Shown: positions 1-7,267 of the stretch, in pieces
Numbering within the stretch: position 1 is the first letter of the stretch
How the letters are laid out: every line of letters starts with the position of its first letter
Source: DASYSA01 sp036003885
GTDB lineage: Bacteria; Acidobacteriota; Blastocatellia; UBA7656
Direction: 5' to 3'
Assembly (NCBI GenBank): GCA_036003885.1
Contig: DASYSA010000651.1
Span: 1-26,463 of the forward strand
DNA: 26,463 nucleotides
The notes under the pieces: generated by a model
The model's input: the letters and a program-made list of their open reading frames with translations, nothing else
Database searches by the model: none
What the model was told of the DNA's origin: nothing
Program-made: the position numbers and the translations under genes

Positions 1-51
1 CAGAATCGAGGGCCTGACCCCCGCTTGTTTGGGGTCAGGCCCTCGATTCTG
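1..51. repeat. Perfect 21-bp inverted repeat (hairpin)
   Basis: Bases 1-21 and 31-51 are exact reverse complements around a 9-base loop (22-30). The arm contains the GGGCCTGACCCC core. No T-run follows the right arm, so it is not a textbook intrinsic terminator, although the stem could end transcription of a gene lying before the window. A dispersed palindromic (REP-like) element is equally possible. Only one copy is seen here. Confidence 0.8.
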
Positions 52-63
52 CGATTTGCATTG

Positions 64-81
64 TTTTGAACACGTTCAAAA
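64..81. promoter_or_regulatory. Upstream copy of TTGAAC-AC-GTTCAA operator
   Basis: The 14-bp core TTGAACACGTTCAA (66-79) has perfect TTGAAC/GTTCAA half sites around a 2-base centre, and the symmetry extends to 64-81. It sits directly upstream of the -35 box of the operon promoter. An identical core recurs at 123-136. A TetR-family gene is the third gene of the operon, so this is most simply its operator (inference). Confidence 0.7.
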
Positions 82-88
82 ATAACTA

Positions 89-117
89 TTGACTCCGAGG
101 CGGCCCACCGTTATCCT
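89..117 (+). promoter_or_regulatory. Sigma-70-type promoter of the membrane protein-DCC-TetR operon
   Basis: A -35 box TTGACT (89-94) is separated by exactly 17 bases from a -10 box TATCCT (112-117). The predicted start of transcription, near 124, falls inside the second palindrome. The first palindrome abuts the -35 box. This geometry is what a repressor-controlled promoter would show. Confidence 0.65.
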
Positions 118-122
118 CCAAA

Positions 123-136
123 TTGAACACGTTCAA
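123..136. promoter_or_regulatory. Downstream copy of TTGAAC-AC-GTTCAA operator
   Basis: This is an exact second copy of the 14-bp palindrome at 66-79, with centres 57 bp apart. It covers the predicted transcription start and ends 8 bases before the Shine-Dalgarno sequence of the first gene. A bound protein here would block initiation. The likely binder is the TetR-family protein encoded at 942-1652 (inference). Confidence 0.7.
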
Positions 137-157
137 AAAAGCTCAAGGAGGAGATTT

Positions 158-559
158 ATGGACATTCTGGTAACCACCTACGTCATCTACCTGTCGATCA
201 GCATTGCGCTGACGATCTGGGTTGCTCAAACCCTGTTTAAGAACGGCCGGGTCTTCCTGGTGGATGTCTTCCACGGAAACGAGTCGCTGGCCGATTCAGT
301 CAACCACCTGCTGGTGGTAGGCTTCTATCTGATCAATTTCGGATACATAAGCCTGGCCCTGAAACTCGGCTACGACGTCAGTACCGCTCGCGAAGGCATC
401 GAAGCTCTCTCCTGGAAAGTGGGGCTGGTCCTGCTTACGCTCGGCGGCATGCACTTCTTCAACCTGCTTGTGTTCAGTCGCATGCGTCGCCGGTCCAGTA
501 TTCGCTCGTTTGATCCCCCGGTAAAGGCCGACGGATTCACTCCTGTTCACGGGAGGTAG
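158..559 (+). CDS. Small three-helix membrane protein, function unknown
   Basis: This is a 133-residue protein with three hydrophobic segments, at about residues 2-27, 44-70 and 82-105, followed by a basic stretch (RMRRR) and a polar tail. It should sit in the inner membrane. The start was chosen at the ATG at 158 because AAGGAGGAG (145-153) lies at ideal distance. The frame is open from a TTG at 89, but that codon is part of the -35 box. I do not recognise a named family. The gene is two bases upstream of a DCC-family thiol-redox gene and co-transcribed with it and with a TetR regulator. A role in a membrane redox or stress function is suggested by context only. Confidence 0.85.
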   Translation: MDILVTTYVIYLSISIALTIWVAQTLFKNGRVFLVDVFHGNESLADSVNHLLVVGFYLINFGYISLALKLGYDVSTAREGIEALSWKVGLVLLTLGGMHFFNLLVFSRMRRRSSIRSFDPPVKADGFTPVHGR

Positions 560-561
560 CC

Positions 562-945
562 ATGCGCCAACTGACTGTCCTCTACGATCCTAGCTGCGGG
601 CTCTGCAGGCGAGTACAAGCGTGGATGGTCTCGCAGCCGGCATACGTCGAGATCGTCTTCGTGCCGGTGAACTCTGACGAAGCCCGCCATCGCTACCCGG
701 AGCTCAACCACAGTTTGACCCTCACAGACCTGACTGTGATCACCGATGAGGGAGCGGTATATTTTGGTCCGAAGGCCTGGATCATGTGCCTGTGGGTGCT
801 GAGACACTATCGCGCGTGGTCGTTCCGCCTGAGCACGCCGGAACTGCTGCCCACCGCCAGGCGAGTCATCTCGATGATTTCGCAGAATCGGTATAAGCTG
901 GAGGGCCTGGGTAAGATGCTCTTGCGAGATCCGAAGGCTCAATGA
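562..945 (+). CDS. DCC-family thiol-disulfide oxidoreductase-like protein (DUF393)
   Basis: This is a 127-residue protein with the signature of the DCC/DUF393 family near its N terminus: YDPSCGLCRRVQAW, giving a Cys12-x2-Cys15 thioredoxin-like redox motif preceded by Asp9. The family is predicted to be thiol-disulfide oxidoreductases with a thioredoxin-like fold; substrates are mostly unknown. Length matches the usual 110-140 residues. There is no signal peptide, so the protein is probably cytoplasmic or membrane-associated. It starts just after the membrane protein gene, with GGGAGG (550-555) as ribosome site, and its TGA overlaps the ATG of the TetR gene (ATGA at 942-945), indicating translational coupling in one operon. 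Confidence 0.9.
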   Translation: MRQLTVLYDPSCGLCRRVQAWMVSQPAYVEIVFVPVNSDEARHRYPELNHSLTLTDLTVITDEGAVYFGPKAWIMCLWVLRHYRAWSFRLSTPELLPTARRVISMISQNRYKLEGLGKMLLRDPKAQ

Positions 946-1652
946 GACCTAATTCAGCGAAGACCTCGAAAGGCGAACAGACCAGGGCCTTGATCATCGA
1001 CAAGGCCCTGGAGTTGTTCCGCGAGCGCGGCTATGAGCAGACCACGATGCGTGCGATCGCCGACCGGAGCGGGCTTGCGCTGGGCAATGCCTACTACTAC
1101 TTTCATTCGAAGGCGCAGTTGATACTCGCCTTCTACGATCGCACCCTCGATGAGCACCAGGCAGCAGTAATATCTGCTCTCGAACGCGAACGCGATCTCA
1201 AGGCCAGGCTCCTCGAAGTTGTACGGACCAAGATCGCCACGATAGAACCATTCCATGAGTTCGCCGGCGCGCTTTTCAAAACTGCCGCCGACCCCAGGAG
1301 CCCGCTGAATCCTTTCAGCCGCGAGTCAGACGCTGTTCGCCGGGAGAGTATCGCGATGTTCGCAGCAGTGGTCGAGGGGTCAAATGTCAGAGTGCCGAAA
1401 GATCTGAAGGAAGAGCTGCCCTACCTGCTCTGGCTGTATCACATGGGACTCATCCTGTTCTGGATTCATGATTCCTCGCGCGATCGCGCTCGGACTCATC
1501 TTCTTGTAGAACGCACTGTCGAGCTCGTGGTGAGATTGATCAAGCTCGCGAGCCATCCGTTAATGCGTCCTGTTCGAAAGGCCGCCCTCGGGGTGGTCAC
1601 GGAGTTGAAACGGATCGGGACATCGGGAGAGGATTTAGGATCTAGGATTTAG
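942..1652 (+). CDS. TetR/AcrR-family transcriptional regulator
   Basis: This is a 236-residue protein. Residues 10-62 form a typical TetR helix-turn-helix domain, with the conserved TTMRAIADRSGLALGNAYYYF stretch split across residues 34-54. The C-terminal part is the variable helical ligand-binding and dimerisation domain. It overlaps the DCC gene by four bases and so is the last gene of the operon it probably represses, acting at the paired palindromes around 64-136 (autoregulation; inference). The last residues (about GEDLGSRI) and the TAG stop lie in the GGATTTAGGATCTAG heptamer repeat beginning at 1631, so the original C terminus was possibly replaced by repeat sequence. The inducer cannot be read from the sequence. 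Confidence 0.93.
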   Translation: MRPNSAKTSKGEQTRALIIDKALELFRERGYEQTTMRAIADRSGLALGNAYYYFHSKAQLILAFYDRTLDEHQAAVISALERERDLKARLLEVVRTKIATIEPFHEFAGALFKTAADPRSPLNPFSRESDAVRRESIAMFAAVVEGSNVRVPKDLKEELPYLLWLYHMGLILFWIHDSSRDRARTHLLVERTVELVVRLIKLASHPLMRPVRKAALGVVTELKRIGTSGEDLGSRI

Positions 1653-1776
1653 GATCTGGGATATTGGGATCTCTACTGTTTTGCCACCAACCCACGAAGG
1701 GAATCAGGAGCCTCAGGAATCCTAAATCCTAGATTATCCTGGATCCTAATTCCTAGATCCTAAATCCTAGATCCTA
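1631..1776. repeat. Inverted arrays of GGATTTA/GGATCTA heptamers
   Basis: Heptamers GGATTTA and GGATCTA run in tandem at 1631-1672. Their reverse complements (TAAATCC, TAGATCC and degenerate forms) run at 1718-1776, with about 45 bases of unique sequence between. The two arms could form a long imperfect stem in the transcripts of both convergent genes, so a bidirectional terminator role is plausible. The left arm contains the TetR stop codon. The right arm ends on the stop codon of the minus-strand protease gene (CTA at 1774-1776). The same family recurs at 9648-9916. Confidence 0.85.
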
Positions 1777-4700
1777 CGGTGACACCACTATTGTCAGTGT
1801 TCCCGACGTGGCCGATGCCGGCTGCGAATCGATCACCTGTACCGTGAAGTTAAACGTCCCCGCCGCTGTCGGCTTGCCCGAGATCGCACCCGTGCTCGCA
1901 TTCAGCGTCAGCCCCGGAGGAAGTAGACTGCCCGGGCTCACGCTCCAGGTGTACGGCTGCTTGCCTCCGTTAAGCTGAAGCTGGTAGGTGTAGTCGACAT
2001 TCACATTGCCGGCGGCAAGCGCGCCGACGCTTACAATACTCAGTGGGCCCGCATCAACCACTATTCTCAAGGTATCCGAGAGCGCAGTTGCCGAGGTTGA
2101 ATCAGTTATTCGAATCGAGAACGCGTTCGAGCCGACCAGAGTGGGCCTGCCTGAGATCACACCTGTAGTCGGATTCAATGTCAAACCCGGGGGCAGCGTC
2201 CCAAACGTCGCCCAGACATAGGGCGGGCTCCCCCCCGTTCCCAGAAGCGCGAACGAGTAGTCGACACCAGTCCGAGCCGAAGGCAAGTTGCCGAAGTCGA
2301 CCACTCCCAGCGGCCCCAAGGTTATGACTATCCTAAGCGGATCTGAAAACACCTGCGTCTGCTCCGAGTCGACCACTCTCACGGTGAAAGTGAAGGTGCC
2401 GTCCTGCCTGGGTCTCCCCGAGATCAGGCCCGAGACCGTATTGAGGGTCAAGCCTGGCGGTAGCGATCCGCTCGCTACACTCCATAGGATCGGCGAGCGG
2501 CCGCCCGCATACAGGAGTTGGTGCACGTAGTCTTTTCCAGTTAGTCCAGGCGTCTGGTCCCCGGTGCTTACCACCCTGAGCGGCTCCACATCGGGCAGGA
2601 TATTCATAGTAACGCTGGCAATGGCCGGAGCGTTGATCGAGTCAACGACCCTGATACTGAATGGGAAGGCGCCGAAGACCACAGGAGTGCCCGAGATTAT
2701 GCCTGAAGCGTTGAGTGAAAGCCCCTGGGGCAGCGTTCCGGACAAAAGCGACCACGTATAGGGAGGCCTGCCGTTGGCTGCCATCAACTGGAAGCTGTAA
2801 GGCTCGCCCTTCCTACCCCTGGGAATGTCAGTCGTAATTATTGCCAGCAGGCGGTTCTGCACCTGGACCAGGCGCGCCCCCAGAATTGTCACGTTGGCCG
2901 CACCGTCGGTCACGCGCACTGCCAGAGTGTGGTCGCCATTGGTGAGCTTCGTCGTATCGAGGGCGAAGCTGAAGCCTGAGTTAGAGCCATTCGGGAACTG
3001 GCCCCATACGACGGCGATGTCCGGCCTCGCCAATCCATAGATCGCGTCTCCAACCTTCGTCCCGTCTATCAGCACTTCGACGGTGGCAACGCGCAGATTG
3101 TCTAAAGCCCAGCCGGTGCCGGTGACAGTGCCCGTCAGTGTAGCGCGGAAGTCGGGGGTCTCGAGGTTGCCGAAGGGAGCAAGCCTGTCAGCCGGCTTCA
3201 CTACGATCGCAAGCGTGCGGATGGCGGTCTGCTGGGCCGCATCAGTCACCTGAACGACAAACACAAGGGTTCCAGCATCGTGAGGAGTCCCTGAAATCAG
3301 ACCGCTGGCCGACAGGTTTAGTCCCTGTCCGATGCTCCCGCTGGCGAGGCTCCAGGTATACGGTGTAACGCCGCCGGTGGCCGATAGCACCTGGGTGTAA
3401 GGACGCTCGGCGGGTGTTTCAGGCAACTGCACGGTTTGAATCACGAGAGGCAAGGGCGGAGGACTGACGATGATGAACAGCGTCTTCGTGCTGGAGGTAC
3501 CCACCGAATCCCTGACTCGAACAGTGAATGGGAACGACCCTTGCGCGGTGGGGCGGCCCGAGATCAGGCCGTCTGTCATCGTGAGTCCGCCCGGCAACAC
3601 GCCAACATCGATTGACCAGCCATATGGCGCGACCCCTCCGCCGGCCTCGAGCCTCGCGTTGTACTGAACGCCCTGCAGAGCCGGCGGCAGAACCTGGGTT
3701 CGGACTTCGAGTGGCGGAGGCGGCGGTCCGACTTCCATCGTGAAAGGCTTTGATGCAAGCCTGTCATCCCGATCATTGACTCTTACCGTGAAATTGAACG
3801 TACCCTGCTCAGTCGGGACTCCTGACAGAATTCCTTCGGGCGAAAGCACGATGCCCGCCGGCAGTACGCCGAACTTCTTCTTCTTCTTTTTGCTCCAGGT
3901 ATATGGGGGGCTCCCCGAAGTGGCTCTCAGTTCGACTCGGTAGGGGACGCCGATTGCCCCTGGAGTCAGCGGGGATGTGCTGAGTACGGTCAACTGTGGT
4001 GCGGGGTCAACATCGATTGAGAGTTGTTTGCTTGCTGACTGCCCGCTTTGATCCAGGACTTCAACCTGGAACTGAACCTCTCCGGGGGCAGTAGGGATTC
4101 CGCGTATGACCCCCGCTTCAGTGATCTCGAGGCCGGCAGGCAGGCTCCCCTGCCGCACGGCCCATCGATAGGGAGAGGTGCCCCCGAGTGCCTTGAGTGT
4201 CTCCGAATAGTCCTGCCCTATGACGCCGTCTGGAAGTGACGCCGTGTCGATCGTCAGTTGAGTGGTCACCGGATTGATGACTATCGAAAGTTGCGCCGTC
4301 ACACTGGCGTTCGACGCATCGGTGAGCCGCAATACAAAACTTGAAGTGCCGGCTCGCTCCGGCGTCCCGGCAATCACACCCGACGACTGGTTCAAGGTCA
4401 ATCCGTCGGGTAAGCCGCCCGACTGAATCGCCCACGTATAAGGCGTCTGTCCGCCCGAGGCTCCCAAACTCTGACTATAAATTGTGGCGACCGATCCCTT
4501 CGGCAGATCCCGTGTGGTTATGGTCAGCGCTGCTGACGGCCTCACTACCCACGAAAAAGCCCTGGTCGCGGTGTTGCTGCTCGCGTCAGTCACTCGCACT
4601 ACGAAGGTGCTGGTTCCCGCGACGGTAGGTGTGCCGGAAATATCACCCGTTTGAGACATCGAGGTCCCTGGTGGAAGCGCTCCGCTATCGATCACCCAGG

Positions 4701-6411
4701 CGTAAGGCTCGGTGCCTCCGGAAGCAATCATCGACCGGCTGTAGGGAACGCCCACCGTTGCATCCGGGATACTGGAAAGTGCAATTGACAGCAGAGGCGT
4801 AACCGAGGGCGTGATCACCGCAGCGTCGGATGTATAAGGTGAATTTCCCGTGGTGTTGAACGCCCGAACACGATATACGTAAGCCGTGTTGGCGAGCACG
4901 GCGTTATCGGCATAGCCGGTCGAATTTGGGCCGATGGTCCCGATCAAGCCGAAGTCCGCGCTCGAACCGCCACGACGCTCGATCTGAAATCCATCTTCGC
5001 TCGACGATGTGTCCTGCCAGAGTAGATTCACCTGTGTGGCTGACGATGCCGTCGCTACCAGGCTCGCGGGTGCCGTCGGTATGGGCTTCGCCTGTCGTAT
5101 GGCGTCGATCCAGCCGATCTGCGCAACGGTCCATGGACAAAGCCCGAACTCGTTTATCCTCATCATACACTGAGTCGATCCGGTCGGGTTGCAAGTCGAG
5201 ACCTGGCAGTTTCCATTCATGGCCAGAGGCCTGATCTCTGGAGCGCAACTGCAACTGCAGGTCTGGTAGCCGGGCTGATCGTACTCATCACAGGCATAAA
5301 ATATGTGGCCGGTCTCATGGCTGATTACACGCCCGATATTCCAGCCGAACGTTCTCCATAACGTCATCACATAGGGGCCGCCTAGATAGGCCCACGAGGC
5401 GCGGCCATCTTGAAATGCTGAAGGCGACGGATATGGGTTATAACCAACGAAGATTGAGAACCCCCAGTCGGCGTGGTGCTCGTCCCTTATCTGGCGGTTG
5501 AAAGACGCAACCCTCACAAAAACATCGCCCGAACTCGAACCAAGGCTTGCCATTACCCGGTCGACCCACATGGGTGCGTCGGCACCGGTGTGCAGAATCG
5601 GTTCATAAGGCAGCTGGCATACCGGATTGTTGGCGTAGTAGGGCAGCAGTGTGAATCGCAGCGGCCGGCCCAGGTTGAACGCTCTCGCTTGATCGACCCA
5701 CCAGTTCAACCCGTCGACTGCCTGCGCAATCGCGGTGTCCTGATCTGCCTGGTTCCAACTGTAGTAGTTGGTATCGATAGCCCCGGTGCTTTCGAGCAGG
5801 AAGATTGCCACCACAACCGAACCGTCCATTATGTTGCTGTTGTCGAAGAACTGAGGAGTAATGCTCGCGAGCTTATCGAGCGACTTCTGAGCACCCATCG
5901 ATCGCAGATTCCTGATGAAATCGCCATGGTCGAGCGGTGGCCGAGGCAACGCGCAGTCCACCATCGGCGGATGGTCAATGTCGCCTGCGGATTGAGTCTT
6001 CACTTCATTCAACACTTGCCGTGCTCGTCGTCCGGATGCAATGTCGTTGAAGACCCGAACGCTCAGTTGAGTGTCGCGATCTCTGAACTTCGCCGGGACG
6101 CTGTCAACCGGGGTGCGATGGATTGAGCGTATGCCGTGTCTTCCGATGATCCTGGCGCCGACTTCGGGGGTGATCCACCCCAGGATAGAGTGAGGGGGAA
6201 GGACGATGGCTACTGTCCCGCCTTGTGAGATGATGAAGTCGCTTGCCTCGGCGAGCTCCGCATTCGAGTCCGCGTCGACGAGAACAAGGGTATAGCCGGT
6301 CATCCAGTCGACAGGCGAACGCGAATCCTGCCTCCCGGTGCGTGGATACGCCGAAGTTAGAGGAGTGAGGATGAGGAACAAGCCGAACAGCAGAAATCCC
6401 ACACGAAACAT
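1774..6411 (-). CDS. Large secreted putative metalloprotease with FN3 and ten putative-Ig (He_PIG) domains
   Basis: This is a 1545-residue exported protein. Residues 1 to about 22 form a signal peptide (hydrophobic FRVGFLLFGLFLILTPLTSA). The N-terminal region to about 440 contains HETGHIFYACDEY at 365-377, an HExxH zinc motif with Asp375 at the third-ligand position of metzincin-type sites (HExxHx5D), followed by a Cys-rich stretch and a Met-rich CMMRINEFG that could be the Met-turn. One fibronectin type III domain (about 442-538) follows, then six putative-Ig domains (539-1075) with the recurrent PYxWS...LPxGLxL...GxISGTP pattern. A different Ig-like module with FGNLETPD and GWALDN follows (1076-1186), then four more putative-Ig domains (1187-1545). 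No C-terminal sorting tail is visible. Six consecutive lysines (841-846) break the fourth putative-Ig domain. Its role is probably extracellular proteolysis or adhesion; the substrate is unknown. Confidence 0.88.
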   Translation of the reverse strand: MFRVGFLLFGLFLILTPLTSAYPRTGRQDSRSPVDWMTGYTLVLVDADSNAELAEASDFIISQGGTVAIVLPPHSILGWITPEVGARIIGRHGIRSIHRTPVDSVPAKFRDRDTQLSVRVFNDIASGRRARQVLNEVKTQSAGDIDHPPMVDCALPRPPLDHGDFIRNLRSMGAQKSLDKLASITPQFFDNSNIMDGSVVVAIFLLESTGAIDTNYYSWNQADQDTAIAQAVDGLNWWVDQARAFNLGRPLRFTLLPYYANNPVCQLPYEPILHTGADAPMWVDRVMASLGSSSGDVFVRVASFNRQIRDEHHADWGFSIFVGYNPYPSPSAFQDGRASWAYLGGPYVMTLWRTFGWNIGRVISHETGHIFYACDEYDQPGYQTCSCSCAPEIRPLAMNGNCQVSTCNPTGSTQCMMRINEFGLCPWTVAQIGWIDAIRQAKPIPTAPASLVATASSATQVNLLWQDTSSSEDGFQIERRGGSSADFGLIGTIGPNSTGYADNAVLANTAYVYRVRAFNTTGNSPYTSDAAVITPSVTPLLSIALSSIPDATVGVPYSRSMIASGGTEPYAWVIDSGALPPGTSMSQTGDISGTPTVAGTSTFVVRVTDASSNTATRAFSWVVRPSAALTITTRDLPKGSVATIYSQSLGASGGQTPYTWAIQSGGLPDGLTLNQSSGVIAGTPERAGTSSFVLRLTDASNASVTAQLSIVINPVTTQLTIDTASLPDGVIGQDYSETLKALGGTSPYRWAVRQGSLPAGLEITEAGVIRGIPTAPGEVQFQVEVLDQSGQSASKQLSIDVDPAPQLTVLSTSPLTPGAIGVPYRVELRATSGSPPYTWSKKKKKKFGVLPAGIVLSPEGILSGVPTEQGTFNFTVRVNDRDDRLASKPFTMEVGPPPPPLEVRTQVLPPALQGVQYNARLEAGGGVAPYGWSIDVGVLPGGLTMTDGLISGRPTAQGSFPFTVRVRDSVGTSSTKTLFIIVSPPPLPLVIQTVQLPETPAERPYTQVLSATGGVTPYTWSLASGSIGQGLNLSASGLISGTPHDAGTLVFVVQVTDAAQQTAIRTLAIVVKPADRLAPFGNLETPDFRATLTGTVTGTGWALDNLRVATVEVLIDGTKVGDAIYGLARPDIAVVWGQFPNGSNSGFSFALDTTKLTNGDHTLAVRVTDGAANVTILGARLVQVQNRLLAIITTDIPRGRKGEPYSFQLMAANGRPPYTWSLLSGTLPQGLSLNASGIISGTPVVFGAFPFSIRVVDSINAPAIASVTMNILPDVEPLRVVSTGDQTPGLTGKDYVHQLLYAGGRSPILWSVASGSLPPGLTLNTVSGLISGRPRQDGTFTFTVRVVDSEQTQVFSDPLRIVITLGPLGVVDFGNLPSARTGVDYSFALLGTGGSPPYVWATFGTLPPGLTLNPTTGVISGRPTLVGSNAFSIRITDSTSATALSDTLRIVVDAGPLSIVSVGALAAGNVNVDYTYQLQLNGGKQPYTWSVSPGSLLPPGLTLNASTGAISGKPTAAGTFNFTVQVIDSQPASATSGTLTIVVSP
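3874..3891 (-). repeat. AAG trinucleotide microsatellite inside the protease gene
   Basis: Five CTT units plus TTT on the plus strand encode Lys841-Lys846 on the minus strand. They lie just after the conserved YTWS of the fourth putative-Ig domain, where sister domains carry a few small or polar residues. The tract is in frame, so length changes would alter the lysine number without breaking the frame. Confidence 0.9.
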
Positions 6412-6963
6412 CAGGATAAAAACCTCTACGAGTGCCTCGGATCCACCGGTCCGATGCTGCAGGATGACCGTGGGAGGAGTTTCAAGTATTTGAACCGGCC
6501 TTCAGGGTAACTCACCTGAGGGTGTGCGTTTCCCGACCTCAGACTCTGGCACTGCATGCCGACACAGGGCCGTTGAAGGCTCCGGCGCTGAAGGGTGATT
6601 TGGAGCCAAGCAAGTTGCCATTCTCGATCCTTTATGAGTCCACCAAAGGGTTTGCTGAAGTCGTTCGCTCGCGAGTTTCGCCGGACTCTGGTCGGTCTTC
6701 GGCGAATCAAGGCCTTAACTCCGAACCATCGGGGACGCGATTATATGACAAGGAGGAGTAAGGCGCAAGGTGGTAATTTCCTCATCGATAGGACACTACT
6801 ATTTGTGTTCCTTCCTGAGAGTTGACATGACCCTCTTCAATACACCTGTCCTCTGTGTTATGTACTTGTCTTCCGCGCGTCATTACCCTCCAAAACCCTT
6901 TCAACAATGAGCTTGACGCTAACGGGCCTCATTGCATCGATTCAATCGGGGGCAAATCTAAAG
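6412..6963. other. Divergent intergenic region
   Basis: This 552-base stretch separates the divergently transcribed protease and lipoprotein genes, so it must carry both promoters. A -35-like TTGACA lies at 6822-6827 on the plus strand, but no good -10 box stands at the right distance. A 7-bp inverted repeat occurs at 6677-6683/6700-6706 with a 16-base loop. A strong AAGGAGGAG at 6750-6758 is not followed by a credible start. Open frames here lack any recognisable domain, and no tRNA or known riboswitch was seen. Confidence 0.5.
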
Positions 6964-7248
6964 ATGAGGGAAAGGAAATTGACGTCACGATTGATGATTT
7001 CGATCTTCTTGGCATTGTCTCTGACCGGTATCGGCGGCTGCAATTCGGCCGTAGATGAAACGACGACACCTGCTTCAAGTCCGGCGACCTCCGAGTCGAA
7101 GGGTGAGCCGTCACTACACATTCCCACCACAGAAGAACTGTCAAATCAGGAACAATCAGCTGGAGCGCCTGGACCCTCACATCTTCACGTTGACTTGACT
7201 CGGCTGCGCAATATAATTGCTCCACTCGCTGACACCTCATCTGATTGA
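6964..7248 (+). CDS. Small putative lipoprotein
   Basis: This is a 94-residue protein from the ATG at 6964. A basic n-region (RERKLTSR), a hydrophobic core (LMISIFLALSLTGI) and Cys26 in the context GIGGC-NS resemble a type II (lipoprotein) signal peptide, although the lipobox is not perfect. The mature part is low-complexity, rich in Ser, Thr, Pro and Glu, and ends in a short possible helix (HVDLTRLRNIIAPL). The frame is open from an upstream ATG at 6907, but the signal peptide fits the later start; the ribosome site is weak. It ends 19 bases before the cytochrome peroxidase-beta-helix gene and is probably co-transcribed with it. Function is unknown. Confidence 0.6.
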   Translation: MRERKLTSRLMISIFLALSLTGIGGCNSAVDETTTPASSPATSESKGEPSLHIPTTEELSNQEQSAGAPGPSHLHVDLTRLRNIIAPLADTSSD

Positions 7249-7267
7249 CCATGGAGGCTCGAAGGTT

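Noticed and set aside
5473..6126. 217-codon plus-strand open frame antisense to the metalloprotease gene
   Set aside because: It lies wholly within the signal-peptide protease gene, shows no domain, and reflects codon bias of the opposite strand.
6426..6710. 94-codon minus-strand open frame upstream of the protease gene
   Set aside because: There is no ribosome site, signal peptide or domain; it is more likely promoter-region sequence.
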